This document shows positions 47,778-56,071 of a stretch of DNA of 56,202 nucleotides, in pieces (positions within the stretch are counted from its first letter, which is position 1; the number at the start of each line of letters is the position of its first letter). A program made the translations under genes and the position numbers. The stretch is from JANMEX01 sp031423755. Lineage in GTDB: Bacteria; Pseudomonadota; Alphaproteobacteria; Rhizobiales; Rhizobiaceae. The DNA lies in NCBI GenBank assembly GCA_031423755.1, contig JANPGC010000030.1, positions 1 to 56,202 of the forward strand, read 5' to 3'. Under the pieces are notes generated by a model. It made no database searches and had not been told where the DNA came from. It was given only the letters and a program-made list of their open reading frames with translations.

Positions 47778-49079
47778 ATGAGCGAAGCTGTCCTGCCGCT
47801 TGAGGGAAGACGCCACGTGCTCCTCGCGGTATCCGGCGGCAGCGACTCGACTGCGCTGCTCTTGCTGGCCGTCAAACAAGTCAAGACGCTTTCCAATCCG
47901 CCAAAGCTGACCGCAATCACCGTCGATCATGCCCTTCGCGCCGAATCGGCAGCAGAAGCGAAAATGGCTGCCAGTCTTTGCGCGCGTCTTGGCGTGCCGC
48001 ACATCGCCAGCCGCTGGGATGGCGAAAAGCCGCTGACTGGCATTCAGGAGGCGGCGCGTGATGCGCGGCGGGCGCTCATTGCCCAAGCGGCAGGACAGAC
48101 TGGGGCTGATCTTGTGCTGACCGGGCATACGCTGGACGACCAGCGTGAAACGGTAGCCATGCGGGCGCGGCGCGGCAGCGGGCCGGGGCTGGCGGGCATT
48201 GCGCCTGCATCGCTTGTGTTTGATGACGCCGGAGATGGCACGGGCGTCTGGTTTGCAAGACCGCTTCTGAATATTACCCGGCAAGGATTGCGGGATATTC
48301 TCGACGCCGAAGCCGTTGGCTGGATCGACGATCCGTCGAACAGCAACACCGGCTATGAACGGATTGCAATGCGCCACCGGCTGGCGGAAATGTCGGCCGA
48401 AACGATCGCCGGGATCGATCAGAACCAGAAGTCGGCATCACTGAAGCGCCGTGCCGAAGTCGCAGAGGCAGCGCAATTGCTTCCAGCGGCGGCTTTGGTT
48501 GTCCGTCCGGGACTTTTGTTCATCGAACGCGCCTTTTTTGCCGATGATTCCAGCGATGGAAAGTTGCTCGCGTTGCGCACTTTGCTGTCGTTCGCAGCGG
48601 CCACGCCGCACCTTGCCGACGGGCTTCACGCGAAAGTTCTGTTTGATGCCGCGGCTTCGCATCCATCTGCCCGGGGTGCAAAAGCTGAGCGCCTCGGCGC
48701 CGGCGGGGTGCTGGCGGAAATCCGGGCGCGGGGGGTGTATCTCCTTCAGGAGCGTCGTCGCGGCGCGGTAAGCAGCAAGGCCTTTGCGGGCCGGTACCGG
48801 TTGCTGGGAAGGCGGGCGGGTCCGGTGTCATTGCAACGGTTGCCACAGATCAACGCTTCGGCGCCGGCAGCCCTTGTGCGCCACGCTGAGCTTTCCGAGC
48901 CGTTGTGTGACATGCCGGATGCAGGTTCGTTGAGCGCGGCAGAGGCCGTCCGGAAGGGTTGTGCGCTGCGTCTGTTGCTCAATCCGTGGCCGGACCTTGT
49001 GCCTTCATTTGACATTGAACTGGCGGAGGCGCTTGCGAAGATCACGGATTCACGCCCGTTTCCTGCGTTGGCGTTGTAA
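47778..49079 (+). CDS. tilS: tRNA(Ile)-lysidine synthase TilS
   Basis: 433 residues from ATG 47778; a GTG at 47763 overlapping ybgF is the alternative. The PP-loop ATPase motif SGGSDST lies at residues 19-25, followed by AITVDHALR, LTGHTLDDQRETVAMR and IDDPSNSNTGYERIAMRHRL. TilS attaches lysine to C34 of tRNA-Ile(CAU), an essential step for reading AUA. The C-terminal half is less conserved, as usual. It follows ybgF closely, with ftsH downstream, the order seen across Hyphomicrobiales. Confidence 0.95.
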   Translation: MSEAVLPLEGRRHVLLAVSGGSDSTALLLLAVKQVKTLSNPPKLTAITVDHALRAESAAEAKMAASLCARLGVPHIASRWDGEKPLTGIQEAARDARRALIAQAAGQTGADLVLTGHTLDDQRETVAMRARRGSGPGLAGIAPASLVFDDAGDGTGVWFARPLLNITRQGLRDILDAEAVGWIDDPSNSNTGYERIAMRHRLAEMSAETIAGIDQNQKSASLKRRAEVAEAAQLLPAAALVVRPGLLFIERAFFADDSSDGKLLALRTLLSFAAATPHLADGLHAKVLFDAAASHPSARGAKAERLGAGGVLAEIRARGVYLLQERRRGAVSSKAFAGRYRLLGRRAGPVSLQRLPQINASAPAALVRHAELSEPLCDMPDAGSLSAAEAVRKGCALRLLLNPWPDLVPSFDIELAEALAKITDSRPFPALAL

Positions 49080-49200
49080 ACCGTGATGATGAGAATCGCC
49101 GCAGGGCGCATGCAAAGCCTTGGCAAGACCGGCGTTCGCACCTATCTTAAGTTATGCACGAAGCAGCGCTATGCGCGCTGCGCCCGGATTGGAAGTTTTC

Positions 49201-51132
49201 ATGAACCCGAACTACCGTAATTTTGCGCTGTGGGCGATCATTGCACTCTTGCTGGTCGCGCTTTTCAGCATGTTTCAAAGCCCGTCAGCGCGGACGGTTT
49301 CGGCGGATGTCGAATACTCCAAGTTTCTGGATGATGTGGACGCTGGCAAGATCAAAAGGGTTGAAATCCAGGGCGACCGGATTGTCGGAACCTATCTCGA
49401 CAATGGTACGTCGTTTTCGACCTATTCACCTGGCGATCCGGACCTCGTCAAGCGGCTTGAGGAAAAGAACGTCGTGATCGCAGCCCGCCCGCTGACGGAC
49501 GGCTCAACCTCGCTGATCGGCATTCTGGTGTCTTGGCTGCCGATGATCATTATTCTGGGCGTCTGGATATTCTTCATGCGCCAGATGCAGGGCGGGTCGC
49601 GCGGGGCGATGGGCTTTGGCAAATCAAAGGCGAAGCTCCTCACTGAAGCGCACGGCAAGGTGACTTTTGCTGATGTTGCCGGTGTTGACGAAGCCAAGGT
49701 TGACCTTGAAGAGATTGTCGAGTTCCTGCGGGAGCCGGGCAAATTCCAGAGGCTTGGCGGCAAGATTCCGCGTGGCGTGTTGCTCGTTGGCCCTCCGGGC
49801 ACCGGCAAGACGCTGATTGCCCGCGCTGTGGCCGGTGAGGCTGGCGTGCCGTTCTTCACGATTTCCGGCTCGGACTTTGTTGAAATGTTTGTCGGCGTTG
49901 GCGCAAGCCGTGTGCGCGACATGTTCGAGCAGGCCAAAAAGAACGCGCCGTGCATCATCTTCATTGACGAAATCGACGCGGTCGGGCGCCATCGCGGCGC
50001 CGGTCTTGGCGGCGGCAATGACGAGCGTGAACAGACGCTCAACCAGCTGCTGGTTGAGATGGACGGGTTTGAGGCCTCTGAAGGCGTGATCATCATCGCC
50101 GCGACCAACCGTCCGGATGTGCTCGACCCTGCGCTGTTGCGTCCGGGCCGGTTTGACCGCCAGGTCGTTGTGCCTAATCCGGACATTGTCGGCCGTGAGA
50201 AGATTCTGAAGGTTCATGTCAAGAACGTGCTGACCGCGCCGAATGTTGATCTTAAGACGATCGCCCGCGGCACGCCCGGGTTCTCCGGCGCGGATTTGGC
50301 CAATCTTGTCAACGAGGCGGCGCTGCTTGCCGCCCGCCGCAACAAGCGGCTGGTGACGATGCTGGAGTTTGAGGACGCCAAGGACAAGATCATGATGGGC
50401 GCCGAGCGGCGCACGCTCGCCATGACCGATGACGAGAAGAAGAAGACCGCATATCACGAGGCCGGGCATGCGCTGATTGCCATGATGATGCCAAACGTCA
50501 TTGACCCGATCCACAAGGCGACGATCATTCCGCGTGGCCGGACATTGGGCATGGTGATGACGCTGCCGACCAATGACCGCGTTTCGTTTTCGCGTGAGAA
50601 GGCGCTGGCGCAGCTGATCATGCTGTTCGGCGGGCGCGAGGCGGAGATATTCAAGTTTGGACCTGCGAAAGTCACGACGGGCGCTTCCGGCGACATTCAG
50701 ATGGCCACAAATCTTGCACGTGCGATGGTCATGGAATGGGGCATGAGCGAGAAGCTCGGCCGTGTCCGCTATAAATCCAATGAACAGGAAGTGTTCCTCG
50801 GCCATTCTGTCACACAATCGACGCACATGTCGGACGAGACCGCCAGAGTGATTGATGACGAGGTGCGCTTGCTGATCGAAGAGGGTGAGAAGACCGCCCG
50901 GACGATGATCAAAAAATACAGTAAGGAGTTTGAGGTGATCGCGCAGGGCCTTCTCGAATACGAGACGCTCTCCGGCGACGAAATCACTGCGCTGATTGCA
51001 GGGCAGAAACCGGCCCGAGATATGGGCGATGACACGCCTTCGCGCGGTACCACAGTGCCGAAGGCTGGTGCTGGCAAGTCCAAACCGCGCAAGGGCGAGG
51101 AACCAGGCATGGAACCGCAGCCGCAGGGCTGA
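49201..51132 (+). CDS. ftsH: FtsH, membrane-bound ATP-dependent zinc protease
   Basis: 643 residues from ATG 49201 (GGAAG upstream); an in-frame start at 49120 would add 27 residues not typical of FtsH. Two membrane helices (about residues 9-26 and 105-125) enclose a periplasmic domain. The AAA module has Walker A GPPGTGKT at 197-204, Walker B IIFIDEIDAVGRHRGAG, and the zinc site HEAGH begins at residue 419. FtsH degrades misfolded membrane proteins and regulators such as LpxC. A terminator at 51178 follows. Confidence 0.98.
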   Translation: MNPNYRNFALWAIIALLLVALFSMFQSPSARTVSADVEYSKFLDDVDAGKIKRVEIQGDRIVGTYLDNGTSFSTYSPGDPDLVKRLEEKNVVIAARPLTDGSTSLIGILVSWLPMIIILGVWIFFMRQMQGGSRGAMGFGKSKAKLLTEAHGKVTFADVAGVDEAKVDLEEIVEFLREPGKFQRLGGKIPRGVLLVGPPGTGKTLIARAVAGEAGVPFFTISGSDFVEMFVGVGASRVRDMFEQAKKNAPCIIFIDEIDAVGRHRGAGLGGGNDEREQTLNQLLVEMDGFEASEGVIIIAATNRPDVLDPALLRPGRFDRQVVVPNPDIVGREKILKVHVKNVLTAPNVDLKTIARGTPGFSGADLANLVNEAALLAARRNKRLVTMLEFEDAKDKIMMGAERRTLAMTDDEKKKTAYHEAGHALIAMMMPNVIDPIHKATIIPRGRTLGMVMTLPTNDRVSFSREKALAQLIMLFGGREAEIFKFGPAKVTTGASGDIQMATNLARAMVMEWGMSEKLGRVRYKSNEQEVFLGHSVTQSTHMSDETARVIDDEVRLLIEEGEKTARTMIKKYSKEFEVIAQGLLEYETLSGDEITALIAGQKPARDMGDDTPSRGTTVPKAGAGKSKPRKGEEPGMEPQPQG

Positions 51133-51177
51133 AATGGCTTGTGCCCGGATTGAACACTTCAGAAACCCGCCAAACTG

Positions 51178-51203
51178 AAACCCGCCAAACTGGCGGGTTT
51201 TTC
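51178..51203 (+). terminator. Terminator after ftsH with a duplicated 5' arm
   Basis: AACCCGCC pairs with GGCGGGTT around AAACT, followed by TTTTTC. The 15-base word GAAACCCGCCAAACT occurs twice in tandem (51162-51176 and 51177-51191), so two left arms can compete for the same right arm. Confidence 0.9.
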
Positions 51204-51246
51204 TTGCCGATTGGCTGGCCGGCCGCGGGTGTCCGATAGGCAGCGG

Positions 51247-51261
51247 TTAATGATGTCTTAA
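51247..51261 (+). promoter_or_regulatory. CtrA-like box upstream of glmM
   Basis: TTAA-TGATGTC-TTAA has the exact CtrA spacing. It stands about 105 bases before the glmM start in an AT-rich promoter region. One sequence match only; not tested. Confidence 0.45.
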
Positions 51262-51365
51262 AGTTTTTTCTCTTATGTTAATGATTGATTACAGTTTGTG
51301 ATATGCAGTGCCAGCCGCAGATATGGCAGAAGCGGGCGGGGCGCTCAGTCAGGGCTTGGAAAAAG

Positions 51366-52718
51366 ATGACAAGAAAATATTTTGGCACAGACGGCATTCG
51401 TGGCCGTGCGAACCGCTTTCCGATGACGCCGGACATCGCCATGAAAGTTGGCATGGCTGTCGGCATCGCTTTCCGCAATGGCGACCACCGCCACCGCGTG
51501 GTGATCGGCAAGGACACTCGGCTTTCCGGCTACATGATTGAAAACGCGCTGGTGGCCGGGTTTACCGCTGCCGGCATGGACGTGTTTTTGCTTGGACCAA
51601 TCCCGACGCCTGCCGTTGCCATGCTGACCCGCTCGCTTCGCTCTGACGTCGGCGTGATGATTTCGGCCTCGCACAACGCCTACCATGACAATGGCATCAA
51701 ACTGTTCGGCCCTGACGGCTACAAGCTCTCGGACGAGCTGGAGTTGCAGATTGAGCGGCTGATCGGTGAGGATATGTCGAAGATGCTCGCCGACAATGGC
51801 GACATTGGCCGGGCCAAGCGCATTGACGGCATTCATGACCGTTATATCGAATTTGCCAAACGGACGCTGCCGCGCGACATATCGCTCTCGGGCCTGCGCA
51901 TTGCCATCGATTGCGCCAACGGTGCTGCCTACAAGGTTGCGCCCAATGTGCTGTGGGAACTGGGCGCAGACGTCGTGGTGATCGGTGATGAGCCAAATGG
52001 CACCAACATCAATGAGGATTGCGGCTCGACACATCCGCTGAACCTGCAGAAGAAGGTCCACGAAGTGCGCGCGGACATCGGCATTGCGCTGGACGGCGAT
52101 GCCGACCGTGTGCTGATTGTCGATGAGCGCGGCAATGTCGTGGACGGCGATCAGTTGATGGCCGTGATTGGCGAGGATTGGCAGGCAACCGGCAGGCTTG
52201 CCGCGCCGGGCATCGTCGCCACAATCATGTCGAACCTTGGGCTCGAGCGTTTTCTCGACGGCAAGGGACTTGAATTGATCCGCACCAAGGTCGGTGACCG
52301 CTACGTTGTCGAGCATATGCGCGAGCATGGTTATAATGTCGGCGGCGAACAGTCCGGTCATATTGTGATGTCTGATTTCTCGACGACCGGCGATGGGCTG
52401 GTCTCGGCGCTGCAGGTGCTGACTTGCGTCCAGAAAGCAGGCAGGCCTGTTTCGGAAGTGTGCGCCAAATTTGAAGCGGTGCCGCAGTTCCTGAAGAATG
52501 TGCGTTTCTCTGGCGGCAAGCCGCTTGAGGACAAGAAAGTAATCAGTGCGATTGATGAGGGCCGCGACCGGCTGGGCAAGACGGGCCGTGTTGTGATCCG
52601 CCCCTCCGGCACCGAGCCGCTGATCCGCGTGATGGCGGAAGGCGACGACAGCATTCTGGTCGAGTCGGTCGTGGACGACATCATATCGGTGATTGGATCG
52701 CTTGAGTCCGCCGCCTGA
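51366..52718 (+). CDS. glmM: Phosphoglucosamine mutase
   Basis: 450 residues from ATG 51366; the in-frame start at 51285 adds a leader that does not belong to the family. The protein begins MTRKYFGTDGIRGRANRFPM. The phosphorylated serine is S102 in MISASHNAYHDNGIKLFGPD, the metal site is in IALDGDADRVLIVDE, and the sugar-binding EQSGHIVMSDFSTTGDG and phosphate-binding RPSGTEPLIRVM loops are intact. It makes glucosamine-1-phosphate for peptidoglycan and LPS. ftsH-glmM order is conserved in the group. Confidence 0.97.
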   Translation: MTRKYFGTDGIRGRANRFPMTPDIAMKVGMAVGIAFRNGDHRHRVVIGKDTRLSGYMIENALVAGFTAAGMDVFLLGPIPTPAVAMLTRSLRSDVGVMISASHNAYHDNGIKLFGPDGYKLSDELELQIERLIGEDMSKMLADNGDIGRAKRIDGIHDRYIEFAKRTLPRDISLSGLRIAIDCANGAAYKVAPNVLWELGADVVVIGDEPNGTNINEDCGSTHPLNLQKKVHEVRADIGIALDGDADRVLIVDERGNVVDGDQLMAVIGEDWQATGRLAAPGIVATIMSNLGLERFLDGKGLELIRTKVGDRYVVEHMREHGYNVGGEQSGHIVMSDFSTTGDGLVSALQVLTCVQKAGRPVSEVCAKFEAVPQFLKNVRFSGGKPLEDKKVISAIDEGRDRLGKTGRVVIRPSGTEPLIRVMAEGDDSILVESVVDDIISVIGSLESAA

Positions 52719-52770
52719 GGCAGTCCCCGATTTTGTTCAAATTGAAAATATTCGTGGTGAATCAACAGGG

Positions 52771-52786
52771 TTAAACGCTGCTTAAC
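52771..52786 (+). promoter_or_regulatory. CtrA-type box upstream of the first omp gene
   Basis: TTAA-ACGCTGC-TTAAC matches the full CtrA consensus including the last C. It lies 85 bases before the omp start. GGTTAA and TTAACC also form a small palindrome here. Confidence 0.6.
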
Positions 52787-52870
52787 CTTTCCCGGACATT
52801 ATCCGACCTGAACGTAACACGGCTGCGCGTATGTGTATCATGCGGCTGCCTTCGTTGAGGACATGGATCA

Positions 52871-53701
52871 ATGAAGAAATTCGCACTTTCCCTGCTGTTT
52901 GGCGCGTCACTCGCCGTATCAGCCAACGTGGCCCGCGCTGCTGACATTCCCGAGCCCGAGATGCCGACCGTGATCGAGCAGCCTGCGCCGGTGGTTATTG
53001 AATCATCCGGCGGGTGGTATATCCGCGGCGACGTGGACTACCACCGCGCCAAGATGCGGGGTTCGATCTATGCCGTCAGCGGCGGCACGAGCGCTTTCGA
53101 TACAACTGATATTGATGACTCATGGTCGCTCGGCGGCGGCATTGGCTACAATGTCAGCAAGAATTTCCGCGTTGACTTGACGGCAGACTATTGGATGAAG
53201 GCGAACTTCCGCGGATCGACGACCGGCACGTGCGGTGCCCCTCCTGTGGCTTGTGCGTCCACTGATACGTCGAGCGTGAATGCATGGGTTGTGCTCGCCA
53301 ATGCCTATGCGGACCTTGGCACCTATCACGGCATCACCCCGTATGTCGGCGCCGGCATCGGCGTTGCGCACATCAAGTGGGCTGATCTTGCAAACGATGA
53401 CGGCACCGTTGTCACCGTTCACGGCGGCAGGAAGTCCATGCGCGGCGCGTTCGCCCTGATGGCTGGTGCCTCCTACTGCGTGAACGACAAGATTGAACTT
53501 GACGGCGGCTACCGCTACACGCGGGTCGGCGGCGGTGACATGTTCAGCTATGCAAACTTCAACGGCCCCGGCCAGGACCGTGGCTTTAACGTGCATGAAG
53601 TGCGCGCGGGCCTGCGCTACTCGTTCGGCGGATCGAATCCGCGCTGCGCTGCTGCGCCGCAGACGGTCGAGTATCAGCCGGAACCGGCCGTCTACAAGTA
53701 A
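52871..53701 (+). CDS. Omp25/RopB-type outer-membrane beta-barrel protein, first copy
   Basis: 276 residues with a signal peptide (MKKFALSLLFGASLAVSANV, cleaved after ARA). The mature protein starts near ADIPEPEMP, then GGWYIRGDVDYHRAKM, repeated aromatic/glycine strands (SLGGGIGYNVSKNFRVDLTA, HGITPYVGAGIGVAH, DGGYRYTRVGGGD) and the closing EVRAGLRYSFGG, the pattern of an eight-stranded Omp25 barrel. Unusually it continues about 22 residues past the last strand (NPRCAAAPQTVEYQPEPAVYK). Strong terminator at 53722; a paralogue follows. Confidence 0.9.
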   Translation: MKKFALSLLFGASLAVSANVARAADIPEPEMPTVIEQPAPVVIESSGGWYIRGDVDYHRAKMRGSIYAVSGGTSAFDTTDIDDSWSLGGGIGYNVSKNFRVDLTADYWMKANFRGSTTGTCGAPPVACASTDTSSVNAWVVLANAYADLGTYHGITPYVGAGIGVAHIKWADLANDDGTVVTVHGGRKSMRGAFALMAGASYCVNDKIELDGGYRYTRVGGGDMFSYANFNGPGQDRGFNVHEVRAGLRYSFGGSNPRCAAAPQTVEYQPEPAVYK

Positions 53702-53721
53702 ACCAGACGACGACTTTTCAG

Positions 53722-53751
53722 ACCGCCCGGCACCCTTGCCGGGCGGTTTTT
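53722..53751 (+). terminator. Terminator after the first omp gene
   Basis: ACCGCCCGGC and GCCGGGCGGT form a ten-pair stem around ACCCTT, followed by TTTTTC. Confidence 0.95.
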
Positions 53752-53788
53752 CTTTGGGCGCGCGCAAGTCGCAATTTGGCCCGCATGC

Positions 53789-53804
53789 TTAACTGCCACT
53801 TAAT
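53789..53804 (+). promoter_or_regulatory. CtrA-like box upstream of the second omp gene
   Basis: TTAA-CTGCCAC-TTAAT keeps the CtrA spacing but ends in T instead of C. It stands about 75 bases before the omp start, much as in the first omp gene. Confidence 0.45.
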
Positions 53805-53878
53805 CTTTATGGTTAATAGTCGAACGCATCGGGTGCAGTGCATCGCCGCGCCCCCGGGTAATTTACTGGAGTAAGCCC

Positions 53879-54715
53879 ATGCGCCGTGCCTCAAGACTAT
53901 TGTCGATATTAACCTTTGCAGCACTGATGAGTGGATCCGCGCTCGCGGCCGATCTCGACAACATCATCAACGCGCCGCAGGAAGATCCGTATGTTCCGGT
54001 TGAAATCGGGACCGGCTGGTATATCCGCGGCGACATTTCCTATGACTTCGCCACGACGTCCACCGGCTCATACCGCACCTATGACGGCGTGAGTTATTCC
54101 ACCAATGCCTACGACAATTTTGACTACCTCGCTGGCGGCGACTGGAGCGTTGGTGGAGGTTACCAGTTCAACAGCTTCCTGCGCGGCGATGTGACCATTG
54201 GCAACTGGCATCGCCAGGTGGTCGGCAACGACACGGATCCAAACCCTTGCACTCCGGCCTCACCTGCTGGCGATACCTGCCGTTCTGAAGATACCACCAA
54301 GGCATCCGGCTGGGAAAGCATGGTCAACGGCTATGCCGACCTTGGAACCTTTGTCGGCGTGACGCCCTACCTCGGCGCCGGGCTCGGCGTTGTCAACGTC
54401 AGCTATGGTGATTTGACCAACACCGCCTATTGCGTCGATGGCGTGACCGGGCTGGATGCAGGCGTCTGCGGTATCGCCGTTCATCCGGGAGAATCATCGT
54501 GGCGCTTTGCGTGGGCCGTCATGGCGGGCGCGTCCTATGACCTCAGCAAGAACCTCAAGTTTGACCTCGGCTACCGCTACTCGCATGTTGCAGGCGGGGC
54601 GATGTTCGGGTTTGACGCTGCGTCCACCGCTGCTGGCGCAACGGGTGTGCAAGGCACTGATGACGGCTTCTCCACCCACCAGATCAAGGCCGGCCTGCGC
54701 TACGCGATCTGGTAA
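53879..54715 (+). CDS. Omp25/RopB-type outer-membrane beta-barrel protein, second copy
   Basis: 278 residues; signal peptide MRRASRLLSILTFAALMSGS ending ALAADLD. It shares the strands of its neighbour: GWYIRGDISYDFATTSTGSY, DWSVGGGYQFNSFLRGDVTI, GVTPYLGAGLGVVNVSYG, NLKFDLGYRYSHVAGGAMFG and the terminal THQIKAGLRYAIW, where it ends at the last strand as barrels usually do. The loops differ, with a Cys-containing insert (DPNPCTPASPAGDTCRSE). Own promoter region and terminator. Probably a surface structural protein; exact role unknown. Confidence 0.9.
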   Translation: MRRASRLLSILTFAALMSGSALAADLDNIINAPQEDPYVPVEIGTGWYIRGDISYDFATTSTGSYRTYDGVSYSTNAYDNFDYLAGGDWSVGGGYQFNSFLRGDVTIGNWHRQVVGNDTDPNPCTPASPAGDTCRSEDTTKASGWESMVNGYADLGTFVGVTPYLGAGLGVVNVSYGDLTNTAYCVDGVTGLDAGVCGIAVHPGESSWRFAWAVMAGASYDLSKNLKFDLGYRYSHVAGGAMFGFDAASTAAGATGVQGTDDGFSTHQIKAGLRYAIW

Positions 54716-54737
54716 GATTGCAGTCTTGTACACCATC

Positions 54738-54762
54738 AAGGCGGGCTTCGGTCCGCCTTTTT
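54738..54762 (+). terminator. Terminator after the second omp gene
   Basis: AAGGCGG and CCGCCTT pair around an eight-base loop, followed by TTTTTC. Confidence 0.9.
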
Positions 54763-54802
54763 CGTTTCTGGAGCATAAAATGCCGCAGCTGAACAATGGT
54801 GC

Positions 54803-54886
54803 TTGACGGGGAAATCGCCTTTCCATAAAAGCCGACGCGGGCCACCCCTCCCCAACGAGGGGCCACTATCTGGAAGGATAGCCGCA
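54803..54886 (+). promoter_or_regulatory. serC promoter and structured leader (possible serC RNA motif)
   Basis: TTGACG (54803-54808) and CATAAA (54824-54829) suggest a promoter. The short leader holds two hairpins: CCCCTC/GAGGGG (54845-54850 with 54857-54862), then CTATC/GATAG (54866-54870 with 54877-54881), whose loop TGGAAG carries the ribosome site just before ATG 54887. A conserved 'serC' RNA motif is described upstream of serC in Alphaproteobacteria, and this arrangement resembles it as I recall; the ligand, if any, is unknown. Confidence 0.55.
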
Positions 54887-56059
54887 ATGACTGCCACAAA
54901 GCCGGGCAACCGTCCCGCAAATCCCAACTTCTCCTCAGGTCCCTGTGCCAAGCGCCCCAACTGGTCGCTGGATGTGCTCATAGACGCGCCGCTTGGCCGC
55001 TCACACCGTGCCAAGGTCGGCAAGAACAAGCTGAAGCTTGCCATAGACCTTACCCGCGACGTGCTTCAGGTTCCCGACGAGTGGCGCATCGGCATTGTCC
55101 CCGCGTCTGATACCGGCGCTGTTGAAATGGCGATGTGGTCGCTGCTCGGTGCGCGCGGCGTGGACATGGTGGCGTGGGAGTCATTTGGCGAAGGCTGGGT
55201 GACCGATGTGGTCAAGCAGCTGAAACTCGGCGATGCCCGCTCAATCATCGCGCCCTACGGCGAACTGCCGGATCTCGGCTCAATCAATTTCGACAATGAT
55301 GTCGTCTTCACATGGAACGGCACCACCTCCGGGGTGCGCGTTGCGAACGCTGATTTCATTCCGGCGGACCGCAAGGGCCTCACAATCTGCGACGCCACCT
55401 CGGCGGCGTTTGCTCAGGATTTGGATTTTGCCAAGCTCGATGTCGTGACTTTCTCATGGCAGAAGGTGCTCGGCGGTGAGGGCGCTCATGGGGTGATTAT
55501 CCTGTCTCCGCGCGCGGTCGAGCGGCTGGAATCCTACAAGCCCGCGTGGCCGCTGCCGAAGATTTTCCGACTGACATCCGGCGGCAAATTGATCGAGGGC
55601 ATTTTTTCCGGCGAGACGATCAACACCCCGTCGATGCTTTGCGTTGAAGACTATATCGATGCGTTGCAGTGGGCAAAGTCAGTTGGTGGCCTCAAAGGTC
55701 TCATCGGACGGGCGGATGCCAATGCCGCTGCGTTGAATGGATTTGTTGACCAGTCGAAGTGGCTGGCGAATTTGGCCAAGGTTCCGGCAACGCGCTCGAA
55801 CACGTCTGTGTGCCTCGTAATTAACGATCCGGACATTCTGGCGCTCGACAAGGACGCTCAGGCCAACTTTGCCAAGGCCATTGCCTCGCAACTCGAAAAG
55901 GAAGGTGTCGCCTATGACATCGGCTCCTACCGGGATGCACCGGCGGGCCTGCGCATCTGGTGCGGCGCAACGGTTGAGACGGCTGATGTCAAGGCGCTGA
56001 CCAGTTGGCTCGACTTTGCGTTCGCTACGCAGAAAGCCGCGCTCAAGGCTGCGGCCTAG
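54887..56059 (+). CDS. serC: Phosphoserine aminotransferase
   Basis: 390 residues from ATG 54887, right behind GAAGGA; the in-frame start at 54803 lies in the promoter. SerC transfers an amino group to 3-phosphohydroxypyruvate in serine synthesis. The PLP lysine is K193 in FSWQKVLGGEGAHGVIILSP; RPANPNFSSGPCAKRP is the substrate-binding N-terminus, and NTPSMLCVEDYIDAL is the usual second-subunit loop. It belongs to the longer alphaproteobacterial SerC type. serA is the expected next gene, but the window ends in a repeat region. Confidence 0.96.
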   Translation: MTATKPGNRPANPNFSSGPCAKRPNWSLDVLIDAPLGRSHRAKVGKNKLKLAIDLTRDVLQVPDEWRIGIVPASDTGAVEMAMWSLLGARGVDMVAWESFGEGWVTDVVKQLKLGDARSIIAPYGELPDLGSINFDNDVVFTWNGTTSGVRVANADFIPADRKGLTICDATSAAFAQDLDFAKLDVVTFSWQKVLGGEGAHGVIILSPRAVERLESYKPAWPLPKIFRLTSGGKLIEGIFSGETINTPSMLCVEDYIDALQWAKSVGGLKGLIGRADANAAALNGFVDQSKWLANLAKVPATRSNTSVCLVINDPDILALDKDAQANFAKAIASQLEKEGVAYDIGSYRDAPAGLRIWCGATVETADVKALTSWLDFAFATQKAALKAAA

Positions 56060-56071
56060 TCACGCGAGCAG

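Noticed and set aside
51162..51191. Short tandem repeat as a CRISPR or satellite
   Set aside because: Only two 15-base units, and they form the left arm of a terminator.
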